Shown here: in pieces, positions 6,008 through 13,081 of the stretch
Layout of the letters: every line of letters begins with the position of its first letter
How positions within the stretch are numbered: position 1 is the stretch's first letter
Assembly (NCBI GenBank): GCA_017958465.1
Contig: JAGDCQ010000013.1
Span: forward strand, 1 to 15,813
Length of the DNA: 15,813 bases
Reading direction: 5' to 3'
Origin: Lachnospiraceae bacterium
GTDB taxonomy: Bacteria > Bacillota > Clostridia > Lachnospirales > Lachnospiraceae
Position numbers and translations under genes: made by a program
Notes under the pieces: model-generated
Database searches by the model: none
What the model saw: only the letters and a program-made list of their open reading frames with translations
Told to the model about the DNA's origin: nothing

Positions 6008-6972
6008 CACTTGCCTCCTTTCTTCATGTTTTTGAGACTGTCATGGGGTACAAAGAATTTGAACACCACAAGGCTCAAAGCAGCCGAGAAGAAGAATATC
6101 AATACGGAAAGAGCACCGGCGGAGCCGTAGTTCTTTGCCGTCGAAAGTTTCTGCTGGACGTTCATTATCAGCGTCATCGTCGTATTGTCAGGCGTTCCGT
6201 AGCCCTTTGAAAGGATGAAAGGAACATCGTACATATTGATACCACCGATGAGGGATGTGATAACGGCGTATGTCAGGATAGGCATAAGGAGCGGCAGCGT
6301 GATCTTGAAAAAGACCTTTATGGAGCTTGCCCCGTCTATCATCGCAGCCTCAACGAGGGACTGGTCGATCCCCATTATGCCGGCCATAAGTACGATAGTC
6401 GTATTTCCGAACCACATAAGGAAGTTGATGCCCGCAACGATGGAGCGCGCGCTGACTTTATTAAAGAAAAAGTCGAACTCCTCTGTTATCAAATTAGAGT
6501 TGACAAACAGCGAGTGCACGGGACCCGTCACTGAGAAGACGGTCCAGATGAGCATTGAGAACGCTGATGCCATGATAAGGTTTGGCATGTAGATAACAGT
6601 TTTGAAGAAGCCCTGACCTTTAATATTCAATCTGAAGCTTGTAAACCAAACTGCAAGCAAAAGAGCTATGAGGAACTGGGGGATTGCGCCCGCGATCCAC
6701 ATTATCATGGTATTTCCGGCATATTTTACGACTGTCGGGATACCATCAAGCTTTGTCGTAAAGAGTTCAACGTAGTTTTGGATCCCGTTCCACTCGGGTC
6801 CGATCTGGTCGAGACCGCTTCTGTACATCTTAAAGAAGCTGTATCCGAAGGTCAGTACCTGCGGAACAAAGGACCAGATAAAATATGTGATGAAGAAGGG
6901 CAGGATAAAAATATAGCCCCACTTCGCATAGCTTACGCCATGTTTCTTTTTGGTTTTTGCTGGTTTTTCCAT
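6007..6972 (-). CDS. Carbohydrate ABC transporter permease, MalF type
   Basis: 321 residues with a basic N-terminus, about six membrane segments, and the EAA loop VEAAMIDGASSIKVFFKI (207-224) followed by TLPLLMP, matching the MalF/UgpA-type permease family. With the MalG-type subunit it forms the pore that takes sugar from the lipoprotein at 7115-8425. The ATG at 6972 has GGGAG (6979-6983) with a 6-nt spacer. The 142 nt between this gene and the upstream binding-protein gene hold a perfect 12-bp hairpin (7046-7074), so expression from the same promoter is probably lower than for the binding protein (inference). It runs into the next permease through a one-base stop/start overlap. Confidence 0.93.
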   Translation of the reverse strand: MEKPAKTKKKHGVSYAKWGYIFILPFFITYFIWSFVPQVLTFGYSFFKMYRSGLDQIGPEWNGIQNYVELFTTKLDGIPTVVKYAGNTMIMWIAGAIPQFLIALLLAVWFTSFRLNIKGQGFFKTVIYMPNLIMASAFSMLIWTVFSVTGPVHSLFVNSNLITEEFDFFFNKVSARSIVAGINFLMWFGNTTIVLMAGIMGIDQSLVEAAMIDGASSIKVFFKITLPLLMPILTYAVITSLIGGINMYDVPFILSKGYGTPDNTTMTLIMNVQQKLSTAKNYGSAGALSVLIFFFSAALSLVVFKFFVPHDSLKNMKKGGK

Positions 6973-7045
6973 TAGTTTCTCCCTGGTAGGCCGGCTGATA
7001 CCGGTCTGTTCTTTGCTGATGCGTTGCGGGATCTATCTTTAAGAA

Positions 7046-7074
7046 ATGCCGTGCCGGACTTACCGGCACGGCAT
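7046..7074 (-). terminator. Strong hairpin between binding-protein and permease genes (leaky terminator or RNA stabiliser)
   Basis: ATGCCGTGCCGG (7046-7057), a 5-nt loop, CCGGCACGGCAT (7063-7074): a perfect, GC-rich 12-bp stem. On the minus strand it begins 41 nt after the binding-protein stop and is followed only by TTTCTT, a poor T run. This resembles the malE-malF type of intergenic stem that keeps the binding protein mRNA abundant and the permease mRNA lower. Confidence 0.75.
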
Positions 7075-7114
7075 ACATCCGACTCCCGCCGGAAAATGTG
7101 ATCAGTAAGAAAGA

Positions 7115-8425
7115 TTACTTAACCACGATCTCAGGATATGTTTCCTTGATGTAGGTCTTGAAGTTCTCCATTGCCTTTTCCTTGGAAACGGAACCCTTGT
7201 AGAACTCCTGAAGCTTGTTCTGGAGACCTTCGTTAAGAAGCTGATCGTACTTTGTGTGGTTCTCCCACTTGATGTTGTCTGTCATAGCTGCGAAGACAGC
7301 GGTAGCGTTCTGGCCGCCAAGGAATGCAACAGCACCCTTTGTATCGTCAGCTGCGTATGTAGCTGCAACAGCCTTGTTGTTAGGATACTGGCCTTCATTC
7401 TCAACGAGCTTGGAAACGATGTCCTTGTCGTTTGTGAAAGCGTTCATGATGTCAGCAACGAGAGTAGCGTTATCTGTGCCTGCAGCACCGAGGATCCAGG
7501 TACCGCCCCAGAAGTGAGCCTGAGGACCCTGGCAGATAGCCCAGTCACCCGAGCAGCCTTTTTCAGCATCCTGTGCCTTAGTCATAGAGAAGTTGAAGTA
7601 CCAAGCAGGTCCAAAGAAGCAGAATGTCTTGCCGTCTTTGTACATCTGATCTGTTGTGGGGTCATCCCAGATACCGTCTTTAAGGGTGTATTGTTTTTCA
7701 ACGAACATATCTGTCTGAGCGATCCAGTCGTTGATAGCCTTGTCAAATACAAGTTCCTTGTTTCCGTTTACCCAAGCTGATGTACAGTTGTTGGAGAATA
7801 CACGGAATGTTGAAGCGAAAGAAGCTGTCATGTAGTAGCCTTTTTCCTTAGCGGTAGCTGCTACGGACTCAAACTTGGACCAGCTGTTTAATGCTTCCTG
7901 AACCTTTGCGGGATCATCGGTACCAAGAACGTCTTTAGCGATAGAACGACGATAGATAAGAGCTGAAGGGCAGCACTGGAAGGAAACGCCCTTTACAACA
8001 CCCTTGGAATCGGAAGCTGCCTGAACAGTGTAGTTGTACATGTTGCTGAAATCGGTAACGCCAAGAGCCTTAACGTCTACAGTAGCGTTTGAATCAGCAT
8101 ATTTGGTGATGAAGTCTGCTTCTGCAAGGAAGATATCTACCTTGTCATCAGCGGAGGCATTAGCCTGAGCTGCAAGAGCGTCATCAAGTTTCTGCTGATA
8201 GAGACCGTTATCAGATACGTTGATGATCCAGTTAACCTTCACATCTGAAGGGATCTTGCTTGCATAGTACTTTTCGAAGAAGCCCTTGAACTCTTCGTTC
8301 CATGCATAGATGTTAAGAACCTTGCCGCCGTCAGAGAAGTTCTTCTCTTCCTTCTTACCACAGCCGGCAAACATTCCCATAGCCATAACAGCTACGAGCA
8401 GCAGTGCAATTACTCTTTTTTTCAT
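7115..8425 (-). CDS. Extracellular solute-binding lipoprotein of a sugar ABC transporter (family 1)
   Basis: 436 residues. The lipoprotein signal ends in lipobox FAGC (Cys22), followed by a charged GKKEEKN linker, so the mature protein is tethered outside the membrane. The body has the size and layout of family 1 sugar-binding proteins: an N-terminal LNIYAWNEEFKGFFEKYY segment, Trp-rich stretches such as GPAWYFNF and WGGTWILGA that are typical of sugar-stacking surfaces, and a C-terminal YIKETYPEIV helix. The ligand cannot be told from sequence; an oligosaccharide is likely given the downstream permeases and the GH5 and GH29 genes nearby. The ATG at 8425 has AGGAG (8432-8436) with a 6-nt spacer. 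Promoter and possible LacI-type operator lie at 8532-8581, about 120 nt upstream. Confidence 0.93.
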   Translation of the reverse strand: MKKRVIALLLVAVMAMGMFAGCGKKEEKNFSDGGKVLNIYAWNEEFKGFFEKYYASKIPSDVKVNWIINVSDNGLYQQKLDDALAAQANASADDKVDIFLAEADFITKYADSNATVDVKALGVTDFSNMYNYTVQAASDSKGVVKGVSFQCCPSALIYRRSIAKDVLGTDDPAKVQEALNSWSKFESVAATAKEKGYYMTASFASTFRVFSNNCTSAWVNGNKELVFDKAINDWIAQTDMFVEKQYTLKDGIWDDPTTDQMYKDGKTFCFFGPAWYFNFSMTKAQDAEKGCSGDWAICQGPQAHFWGGTWILGAAGTDNATLVADIMNAFTNDKDIVSKLVENEGQYPNNKAVAATYAADDTKGAVAFLGGQNATAVFAAMTDNIKWENHTKYDQLLNEGLQNKLQEFYKGSVSKEKAMENFKTYIKETYPEIVVK

Positions 8426-8501
8426 TTTTCTCTCCTCTCGAGATTAAGCTTTTTATATAAAACCCCCATCCCCTGGGGAATTCTATATCGATCTGGTACG
8501 A

Positions 8502-8540
8502 TTTCCTCCGTTCTTTCCGGGAGGAAAATTCCGAAATCGT
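8502..8540. repeat. Competing stem-loops in the sugar operon leader
   Basis: TTTCCTCC (8502-8509) can pair with GGAGGAAA (8520-8527), 10-nt loop. Alternatively ACGATTTC (8498-8505) can pair with GAAATCGT (8533-8540). The two share bases 8502-8505, so they are mutually exclusive. Confidence 0.45.
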
Positions 8541-8545
8541 TTTCG
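8532..8545. promoter_or_regulatory. LacI/cre-like operator at the sugar operon start site
   Basis: CGAAA-TCGT-TTTCG is a near-perfect 14-base palindrome with the GAAANCGNTTTC core shared by LacI-family and CcpA-type operators. It covers about +1 to +14 of the predicted transcript, a blocking position. No LacI-family gene is in the window. Confidence 0.55.
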
Positions 8546-8552
8546 TAAGTTC

Positions 8553-8581
8553 ACTATACTACACTTTGTATTCTTTTTCAA
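8553..8581 (-). promoter_or_regulatory. Probable promoter of the sugar ABC operon
   Basis: On the minus strand TTGAAA (8576-8581) and TATAGT (8553-8558) are spaced by 17 bases; each box differs from consensus at one position. The start would be near 8546, with a leader of about 120 nt. Confidence 0.62.
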
Positions 8582-8706
8582 CTGTTTTTTTAATTTTTTT
8601 GTACATTTTTACTATCGATTTTTGGAAAAACGGTTAAAAAACGATATAAACTACTTAAAAAATCCGCTTTTTATCTGAAACGATTAAGGAGCTTTTCGCA
8701 AATAAA

Positions 8707-8736
8707 ATAAGCCGGGAGCGTAAAGCCCCGGCTTAT
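8707..8736 (-). terminator. Terminator after the GltS-like symporter gene
   Basis: ATAAGCCGGG (8707-8716) pairs with CCCGGCTTAT (8727-8736), a perfect 10-bp stem with a 10-nt loop. On the minus strand it is followed by TTTATTTG, a usable T-rich tail. It lies about 150 nt after the stop at 8885, leaving a long 3' untranslated region. Confidence 0.75.
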
Positions 8737-8884
8737 GGGTTTTGTTCTGTTATTTTCGAAAAAGCCACTGTTTATCGGGCTTTCCGGCGTTTTAGCCTCC
8801 TGCTTTTGAAGATATCTCTTCTATTGAAAAGGCACTCTAACGTTTTCGTATCATCCTCTTCCCTGCAAAAACCCGCTTAAATAC

Positions 8885-10282
8885 TCACTTTTTCTTAAAT
8901 AGTTTGCTCCTGAACAGGAAAATGTTCAGCACCACAAAGATGGCGACCACCGCTCCGAGGCAGATGTACACCGCCATATCGGACTGGGGAGCGTAAGACG
9001 CAAGAAGCATTATCGGGAAACCGCACACGATGGCGGGGAAGTTCTGATAAACAAGGTTTTCGGAAGCCGGAGTCTCAAACTCGGGATCCACCTCGCGAAG
9101 CAGGATAACGCCCGTACTTGCGGTTCCGGTAAGCATTCCGAACATCGCAAGGAACTGCTCGTTTGCGTAATCCGGGAACAGTTTGTCGCTCACAAGCTTT
9201 ATATAAGCGAAGGTGAGGCCTGCGCCAAGGACGCAGATCAATACCAGTACAAACCAGTAATCCGTGATAAGATCGATCTGGATAGCGCCGATACCCGCAA
9301 CTATCATGATATCGAAGGCAAGGCCCGAGATCCTGTTCAGCAGGAAATTGTTGATGTAATCGCGCTTCATGATCTTCTTTTTGCGAAGGAAGTTGATCAG
9401 GAGCTTAAGGATGACGCCCATAAGTGCGCCAAACAGGAAGTTGAAACCGTAGATGGTGGATTTCAGGCCGCCTGCGACATTCCCAAGGAGATACATGATC
9501 CCGTAGGCGCCGGCATAGCAGATAGCCACAAGTGCGATCTCCATCGTTATCTTGTCGATGGACTCTATCATGGGGATCTCGCCGTCATCCTCAACCTTTT
9601 CGCGGTTCAGCTCGTTTATCTCCTCACGGACGGTAAGCTCGCCTTTTTTGCGCTTGTGGTTAAGATAAAAGATACCGACAAGGCTGGCGCTTAAGAATCC
9701 CATGGCTGCAACGGTGAGGCCGAAACTCTTTCCGCCCTCGAAGCCGTACCCCTCGTAGATGGAGCCGTAGTTAAGCGCCTGGCCCGTGCCCTGGCCGTAG
9801 CCGAAAGCAAGAAGGAGGCCCGCTGCCTTGATAAGCTTCGGCACAAAGTTTGCCGCGATTATTGTCACTATAAGGCCGACAGTTGCCTGCACAAGATATG
9901 TGGAGACTGTCGTAACACCTGTGTTTATTACGTCCCTTGTCCTTGTCTTTCCGCTGCTGCTGGACTTTCGAAGTGTCATCGCTATGAAGCCGATGGCAAG
10001 GCAGTGGTAGGTAACGATCTCAAGGGTCTCGATACCCGTCCTGCTGCTCCCGGCCCTGAAAACCTCAAGGTTGAAGAGGTAATCGCCGGTAGCCGCTTTT
10101 ACTATCACGGAGATGATAAGAAGGATGATCCCGCCGAGTACCGATACGGGAACAAGAGATTTCTTAAGGAGTTTCACATTTCTTTTGATGATGTTTGCGA
10201 CGATAAGGCTCCCTAGTATCACCGCCGAGAGTAATACCGCCGACCATACGGCGCCGTCACTGAAGCTTTGACCGCTTGACAT
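8885..10282 (-). CDS. GltS-like sodium/dicarboxylate (glutamate-type) symporter
   Basis: 465 residues with roughly ten or more membrane segments. Two Gly-rich re-entrant-type motifs occur in the two halves: GYGQGTGQALNYG (161-173) and FGMLTGTASTGVILLRE (381-397). This inverted pair of GTG loops is characteristic of the ESS/GltS sodium:glutamate symporters. The protein is about 60 residues longer than E. coli GltS (401), with a charged central loop (about 208-245). Sodium coupling is a family property; the substrate here may be glutamate or another anion and is unproven. The ATG at 10282 has GGAGGA (10291-10296) at 8 nt, located inside the 3' end of the acyltransferase gene, which it overlaps by 26 nt. 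It is probably the last gene of the fucosidase transcript and ends at the hairpin at 8707-8736. Confidence 0.82.
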   Translation of the reverse strand: MSSGQSFSDGAVWSAVLLSAVILGSLIVANIIKRNVKLLKKSLVPVSVLGGIILLIISVIVKAATGDYLFNLEVFRAGSSRTGIETLEIVTYHCLAIGFIAMTLRKSSSSGKTRTRDVINTGVTTVSTYLVQATVGLIVTIIAANFVPKLIKAAGLLLAFGYGQGTGQALNYGSIYEGYGFEGGKSFGLTVAAMGFLSASLVGIFYLNHKRKKGELTVREEINELNREKVEDDGEIPMIESIDKITMEIALVAICYAGAYGIMYLLGNVAGGLKSTIYGFNFLFGALMGVILKLLINFLRKKKIMKRDYINNFLLNRISGLAFDIMIVAGIGAIQIDLITDYWFVLVLICVLGAGLTFAYIKLVSDKLFPDYANEQFLAMFGMLTGTASTGVILLREVDPEFETPASENLVYQNFPAIVCGFPIMLLASYAPQSDMAVYICLGAVVAIFVVLNIFLFRSKLFKKK

Positions 10283-11447
10283 TTTTCTTTTCCTCCATAG
10301 GTTTGTATCTTTTGATCAGCAGCTGGTACAGAAAACCTGCAAATTTATGCTTGCTGTCATGTATCTCAAAGTGCCTGCCGTCTGCTGTGGAGAACAGCAG
10401 GTATCCCTGAAGAATGATATCATACATCGAAATATCCGAAAGTTTTACCGCAAAGTCTCCGACACGTATTTCCTTTGGCGTGATCTGAAGCGTTCCCGTT
10501 GCCACGGGGATCGTGTTGTGATCCGCATCAAATTCGCAAAGCGTCTGGTCCGGATCGCTCGCCAAAACGTGATCGTCCTCATATTCCGGAAGTTTTTCGA
10601 TATATCCGCGCTCCCACTCATCCCACTCTTTAACTTTGGTAAAATCAAAACCTTCACCGGAAAGCATGCCGTATTCATCATACCTGCCGGCAAGCCCGCA
10701 ATCGCACCGGAAACGGTCTTTCTTCGACTTGATGCTGTTGAGCTTTCCGCACTTCGGGCACGCGACAAGCTCAAACTCGATCCCTTCCGCAAGACGCCTG
10801 CCTTTGTAAGCGATATGCCTGTCCTTGTTCCACTCGTAAGCGTCCTCGTAAAGATCGCGGTTTATGGCGTCGTTCAGCTCGTCTGCCGTCATCTTTTTAA
10901 GCATTTCCGGGGTGTAGATGTTTACAAGCTCGCCCTCCATGTGGCCGCGCCTTATGGTGTAGCCCCAGCGCGGATGGGCAAGATACCCGCCGTGCAGCTT
11001 ATACGTGATGATCGGCACGCCAAACATCTGCATTACTCTTGCGGTTGCTGGCATAATGGGCTGTGTCACACCGCTTGCGGTCCTTAGGCCTTCGCCGAAG
11101 ATCCCTATGCTGTGGCCGGCCTTCAGGCGTTTTTTCATCTCCATTACCGTGCTTCCGGCAACGGAGGCCTTTGTGCGGCCGATGGGGTCAAACACCCAGC
11201 GAAGGAGCTTTGAAGCGAAGCCCGCCCTGAAGGTGTGCTCACTCGCTACAAAGTAGATATACTCCTTGAAGGTGCACGCAAGGAACAGCATATCGAAATT
11301 CGTGACATGGTTGCATACCACCACAAATGGTCCCTTTTCTTCCCGCATCCTGCCCCGCTTAAAACCGAAGCGCAGCTTCAGGAACAGCGTAACTATGGGT
11401 TTTATTATAGTATAGATCAGTTTATGTCTTCTGTAACCGGGATTCAT
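10257..11447 (-). CDS. PlsC-like 1-acylglycerol-3-phosphate acyltransferase with C-terminal zinc ribbon
   Basis: 396 residues. The N-terminal part (about 1-200) is a PlsC-type acyltransferase: a hydrophobic membrane-associated start, the catalytic NHVTNFD (His47 and Asp52 of HX4D), FGEGLRT (117-123, a variant of FPEGTR) and GVPII (143-147). Family members acylate lysophosphatidic acid or related lipids at the inner membrane face. The rest is unusual: a four-cysteine zinc ribbon (Cys230, Cys233, Cys248, Cys250), an acidic linker, and a C-terminal beta-rich piece (about 310-385, GYLLFSTADGRHFEI) that may be PH-like (inference). Typical PlsC proteins are about 200-250 residues, so this is an extended form. 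GGAGG (11452-11456) lies 4 nt before the ATG at 11447. It follows the fucosidase by 44 nt and overlaps the symporter gene by 26 nt. Confidence 0.85.
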   Translation of the reverse strand: MNPGYRRHKLIYTIIKPIVTLFLKLRFGFKRGRMREEKGPFVVVCNHVTNFDMLFLACTFKEYIYFVASEHTFRAGFASKLLRWVFDPIGRTKASVAGSTVMEMKKRLKAGHSIGIFGEGLRTASGVTQPIMPATARVMQMFGVPIITYKLHGGYLAHPRWGYTIRRGHMEGELVNIYTPEMLKKMTADELNDAINRDLYEDAYEWNKDRHIAYKGRRLAEGIEFELVACPKCGKLNSIKSKKDRFRCDCGLAGRYDEYGMLSGEGFDFTKVKEWDEWERGYIEKLPEYEDDHVLASDPDQTLCEFDADHNTIPVATGTLQITPKEIRVGDFAVKLSDISMYDIILQGYLLFSTADGRHFEIHDSKHKFAGFLYQLLIKRYKPMEEKKNVKRSKLQ

Positions 11448-11491
11448 CCGTCCTCCGGCGTAAAACCGCTCTTTTCAAGCTTAAGGCAGGT

Positions 11492-12961
11492 TTACGCAAG
11501 TGTTATCTTAAAACAAAGCGGCATAATGTCCGCCGGTTCCTTTTCAAGAACGATGGAAAGGCCGTCGTCACCGTTGCCAAAGGATGCCACGGCATTGTCG
11601 CCGAAGACCTCGACCTTTTCGACCCATGTTCCGCACTTATCGTTGTGAAGCGATGTGATCTTGACTTCTTTCGAAGGCTTCATCTGGAATGCGTAAAGGA
11701 TGCCGTCCCTGTATGTGAAGCGGAAATCCTTCTCGTCGTAAGGGATCTCGCCCTCCGCGAACATGCCGGTCTTCGCCTGATGCTCGCCTTCCTTGTAGAA
11801 TTTGTACGGAACTGTCTCGTAGATGCCCTCGCCGTTAACGCTGAGCCACTTTCCGATGTCGCTTAAAACCTTCGTCTCCTCTTCCGTAAATGTGCCGTCC
11901 GGCTTGGGTCCGAGGTTGAGAAGGAGCATGCCGTTCTTGGAAACAACATCTATGAGCGTTGTCAGGCACTCATACGAGGATTTGAACGAATTGTTTGTTG
12001 TATATCCCCAGGAATAGCGGCCGATAGCCGTATCCGTCTGCCAGGGAGTAGCCGAGATATCGCCGAGCGCGCCGCGTTCAACATCGAAGGTAGCGGTCCC
12101 GGGCGCAAAAGCATTATGCTTATAGTCGATGGTAACGTCCATCCCCCACTCGTTTGCGCGGTTATAATAATATGCGGCAAGCTTCTTTAAGTAGGGCTTG
12201 AAGGCCTTGTTCTGGATCCACCAGTCAAAATAAAGGATCGACGGGCGGTATCTGTCGATGATCTCGCATGTGCGGACAAGCCAGTCCTCGCACCATTCTG
12301 TCGTAGGCCCGACCTCGTTTACGTTGTCGCAGGTCGCAGTCATCTCTTTCCCGAACTTTTCCTCATAATGCGCGGGTGCGTAGAAATCGAACCAGTCGTA
12401 TTTAGGATCGATATCGCTTTCAAACGTCCTGCCCATGTTCATGAAGAAGTAATGCTCGGCTCTGTGCGTTGAACCGCAGAAAACAAGCCCCTGCTTTTCA
12501 CATTCCTCTTTAAGCTCTCCCGCAACATTGCGGCAAGGCCCCATTTTAGCGGCATTCCAGCGATTGAACTCCGTATCGTACATCGCAAAGCCGTCATGGT
12601 GCTCCAGCACCGGCACAACAAACTTTGCTCCTGCATTCTTAAAAGTCTCGATCCACTTGTGGGCGTCGAAATTCTCGGCCTTGAACATGGGGATAAAATC
12701 CTTGTAGCCAAAGTCCTTCTGCGGCCCAAACGTCTCTATATGATGCTTGAATTCGCGCGTGTCATCCTGATACATGTTGCGTGAATACCACTCGTTTCCG
12801 TAAGCGGGAACGCAGTAAATGCCCCAATGAATAAAAATGCCGAACTTGCCCTTGTAATACCAGTCGGGAGTTTTCCTGCCCGAAAGGGAAGCCCAGTTAT
12901 CCTTGTACGGCCCTTTTTCGATGACCGCGTCGATCTGTTTTAAATAATCGGTCTTTGTCAC
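11492..12961 (-). CDS. Alpha-L-fucosidase, glycoside hydrolase family 29
   Basis: 489 residues with no signal peptide, so a cytoplasmic enzyme releasing L-fucose from imported oligosaccharides. GH29 hallmarks in order: GIFIHWGIY (41-49), LEHHDGFAMYD (119-129), SILYFDWW (241-248) with the likely nucleophile Asp246, RYSWGYT (315-321) and LLLNLGPKPDG (346-356). The general acid is not conserved enough across GH29 for me to name. A C-terminal beta-domain follows (about 390-489). The start is a GTG at 12959-12961, chosen because GGAGG (12969-12973) sits 7 nt upstream and no ATG is near. A consensus -10 promoter is at 13003-13008. The gene is first of a likely transcript with the acyltransferase (44-nt gap) and the symporter. 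The combination with lipid and anion-transport genes has no obvious pathway logic. Confidence 0.93.
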   Translation of the reverse strand: MTKTDYLKQIDAVIEKGPYKDNWASLSGRKTPDWYYKGKFGIFIHWGIYCVPAYGNEWYSRNMYQDDTREFKHHIETFGPQKDFGYKDFIPMFKAENFDAHKWIETFKNAGAKFVVPVLEHHDGFAMYDTEFNRWNAAKMGPCRNVAGELKEECEKQGLVFCGSTHRAEHYFFMNMGRTFESDIDPKYDWFDFYAPAHYEEKFGKEMTATCDNVNEVGPTTEWCEDWLVRTCEIIDRYRPSILYFDWWIQNKAFKPYLKKLAAYYYNRANEWGMDVTIDYKHNAFAPGTATFDVERGALGDISATPWQTDTAIGRYSWGYTTNNSFKSSYECLTTLIDVVSKNGMLLLNLGPKPDGTFTEEETKVLSDIGKWLSVNGEGIYETVPYKFYKEGEHQAKTGMFAEGEIPYDEKDFRFTYRDGILYAFQMKPSKEVKITSLHNDKCGTWVEKVEVFGDNAVASFGNGDDGLSIVLEKEPADIMPLCFKITLA

Positions 12962-13002
12962 TTTTCAACCTCCATACTGCGGGCACTGCCGCTTATTCTT
13001 TG

Positions 13003-13031
13003 ATTATACCCCACAAGTTAGCATATAACAA
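13003..13031 (-). promoter_or_regulatory. Promoter of the fucosidase operon
   Basis: On the minus strand TTGTTA (13026-13031) and TATAAT (13003-13008) are spaced by 17 bases. The -10 is perfect and the -35 matches at four of six. Start near 12996, giving a short leader with a small GC-rich hairpin at 12979-12992. The -35 sits directly behind the T run of the upstream terminator. Confidence 0.7.
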
Positions 13032-13032
13032 C

Positions 13033-13075
13033 AAAAAAAACACATACACAGCGCAAATTTTCGTTGTGTATGTGT
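13033..13075 (-). terminator. Strong terminator after the GH5 gene
   Basis: ACACATACACA-type arm (through 13050), continued by GCG (13051-13053), pairs with CGT and TGTGTATGTG (13062-13074), giving a stem of about 13 bp with an 8-nt loop. On the minus strand it is followed by eight T residues (13033-13040). It begins only a few bases after the GH5 stop at 13082. Confidence 0.92.
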
Positions 13076-13081
13076 GATTGT

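Larger units (their letters stand above)
8426..8884. other. 459-base intergenic region
   Basis: The stretch holds the sugar operon leader (8426-8546), operator-like palindrome and promoter (8532-8581), an AT-rich segment (8582-8700) with AAACGGT/AAACGAT copies at 8628-8634, 8639-8645 and 8678-8684, the terminator of the upstream symporter gene (8707-8736), and about 150 bases (8737-8884) in which I see no gene. I find no RNA gene or riboswitch I recognise. Confidence 0.6.

Noticed and set aside
8426..8552. Riboswitch in the sugar operon leader
   Set aside because: The leader has pairing arms, but I recognise no known aptamer core, so it is listed only as competing stem-loops.
8735..8809. Tiny plus-strand frame of 24 codons with hydrophobic residues, after the terminator hairpin
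   Set aside because: No ribosome site (the preceding bases are the hairpin arm) and no recognisable features; a chance frame is more likely.
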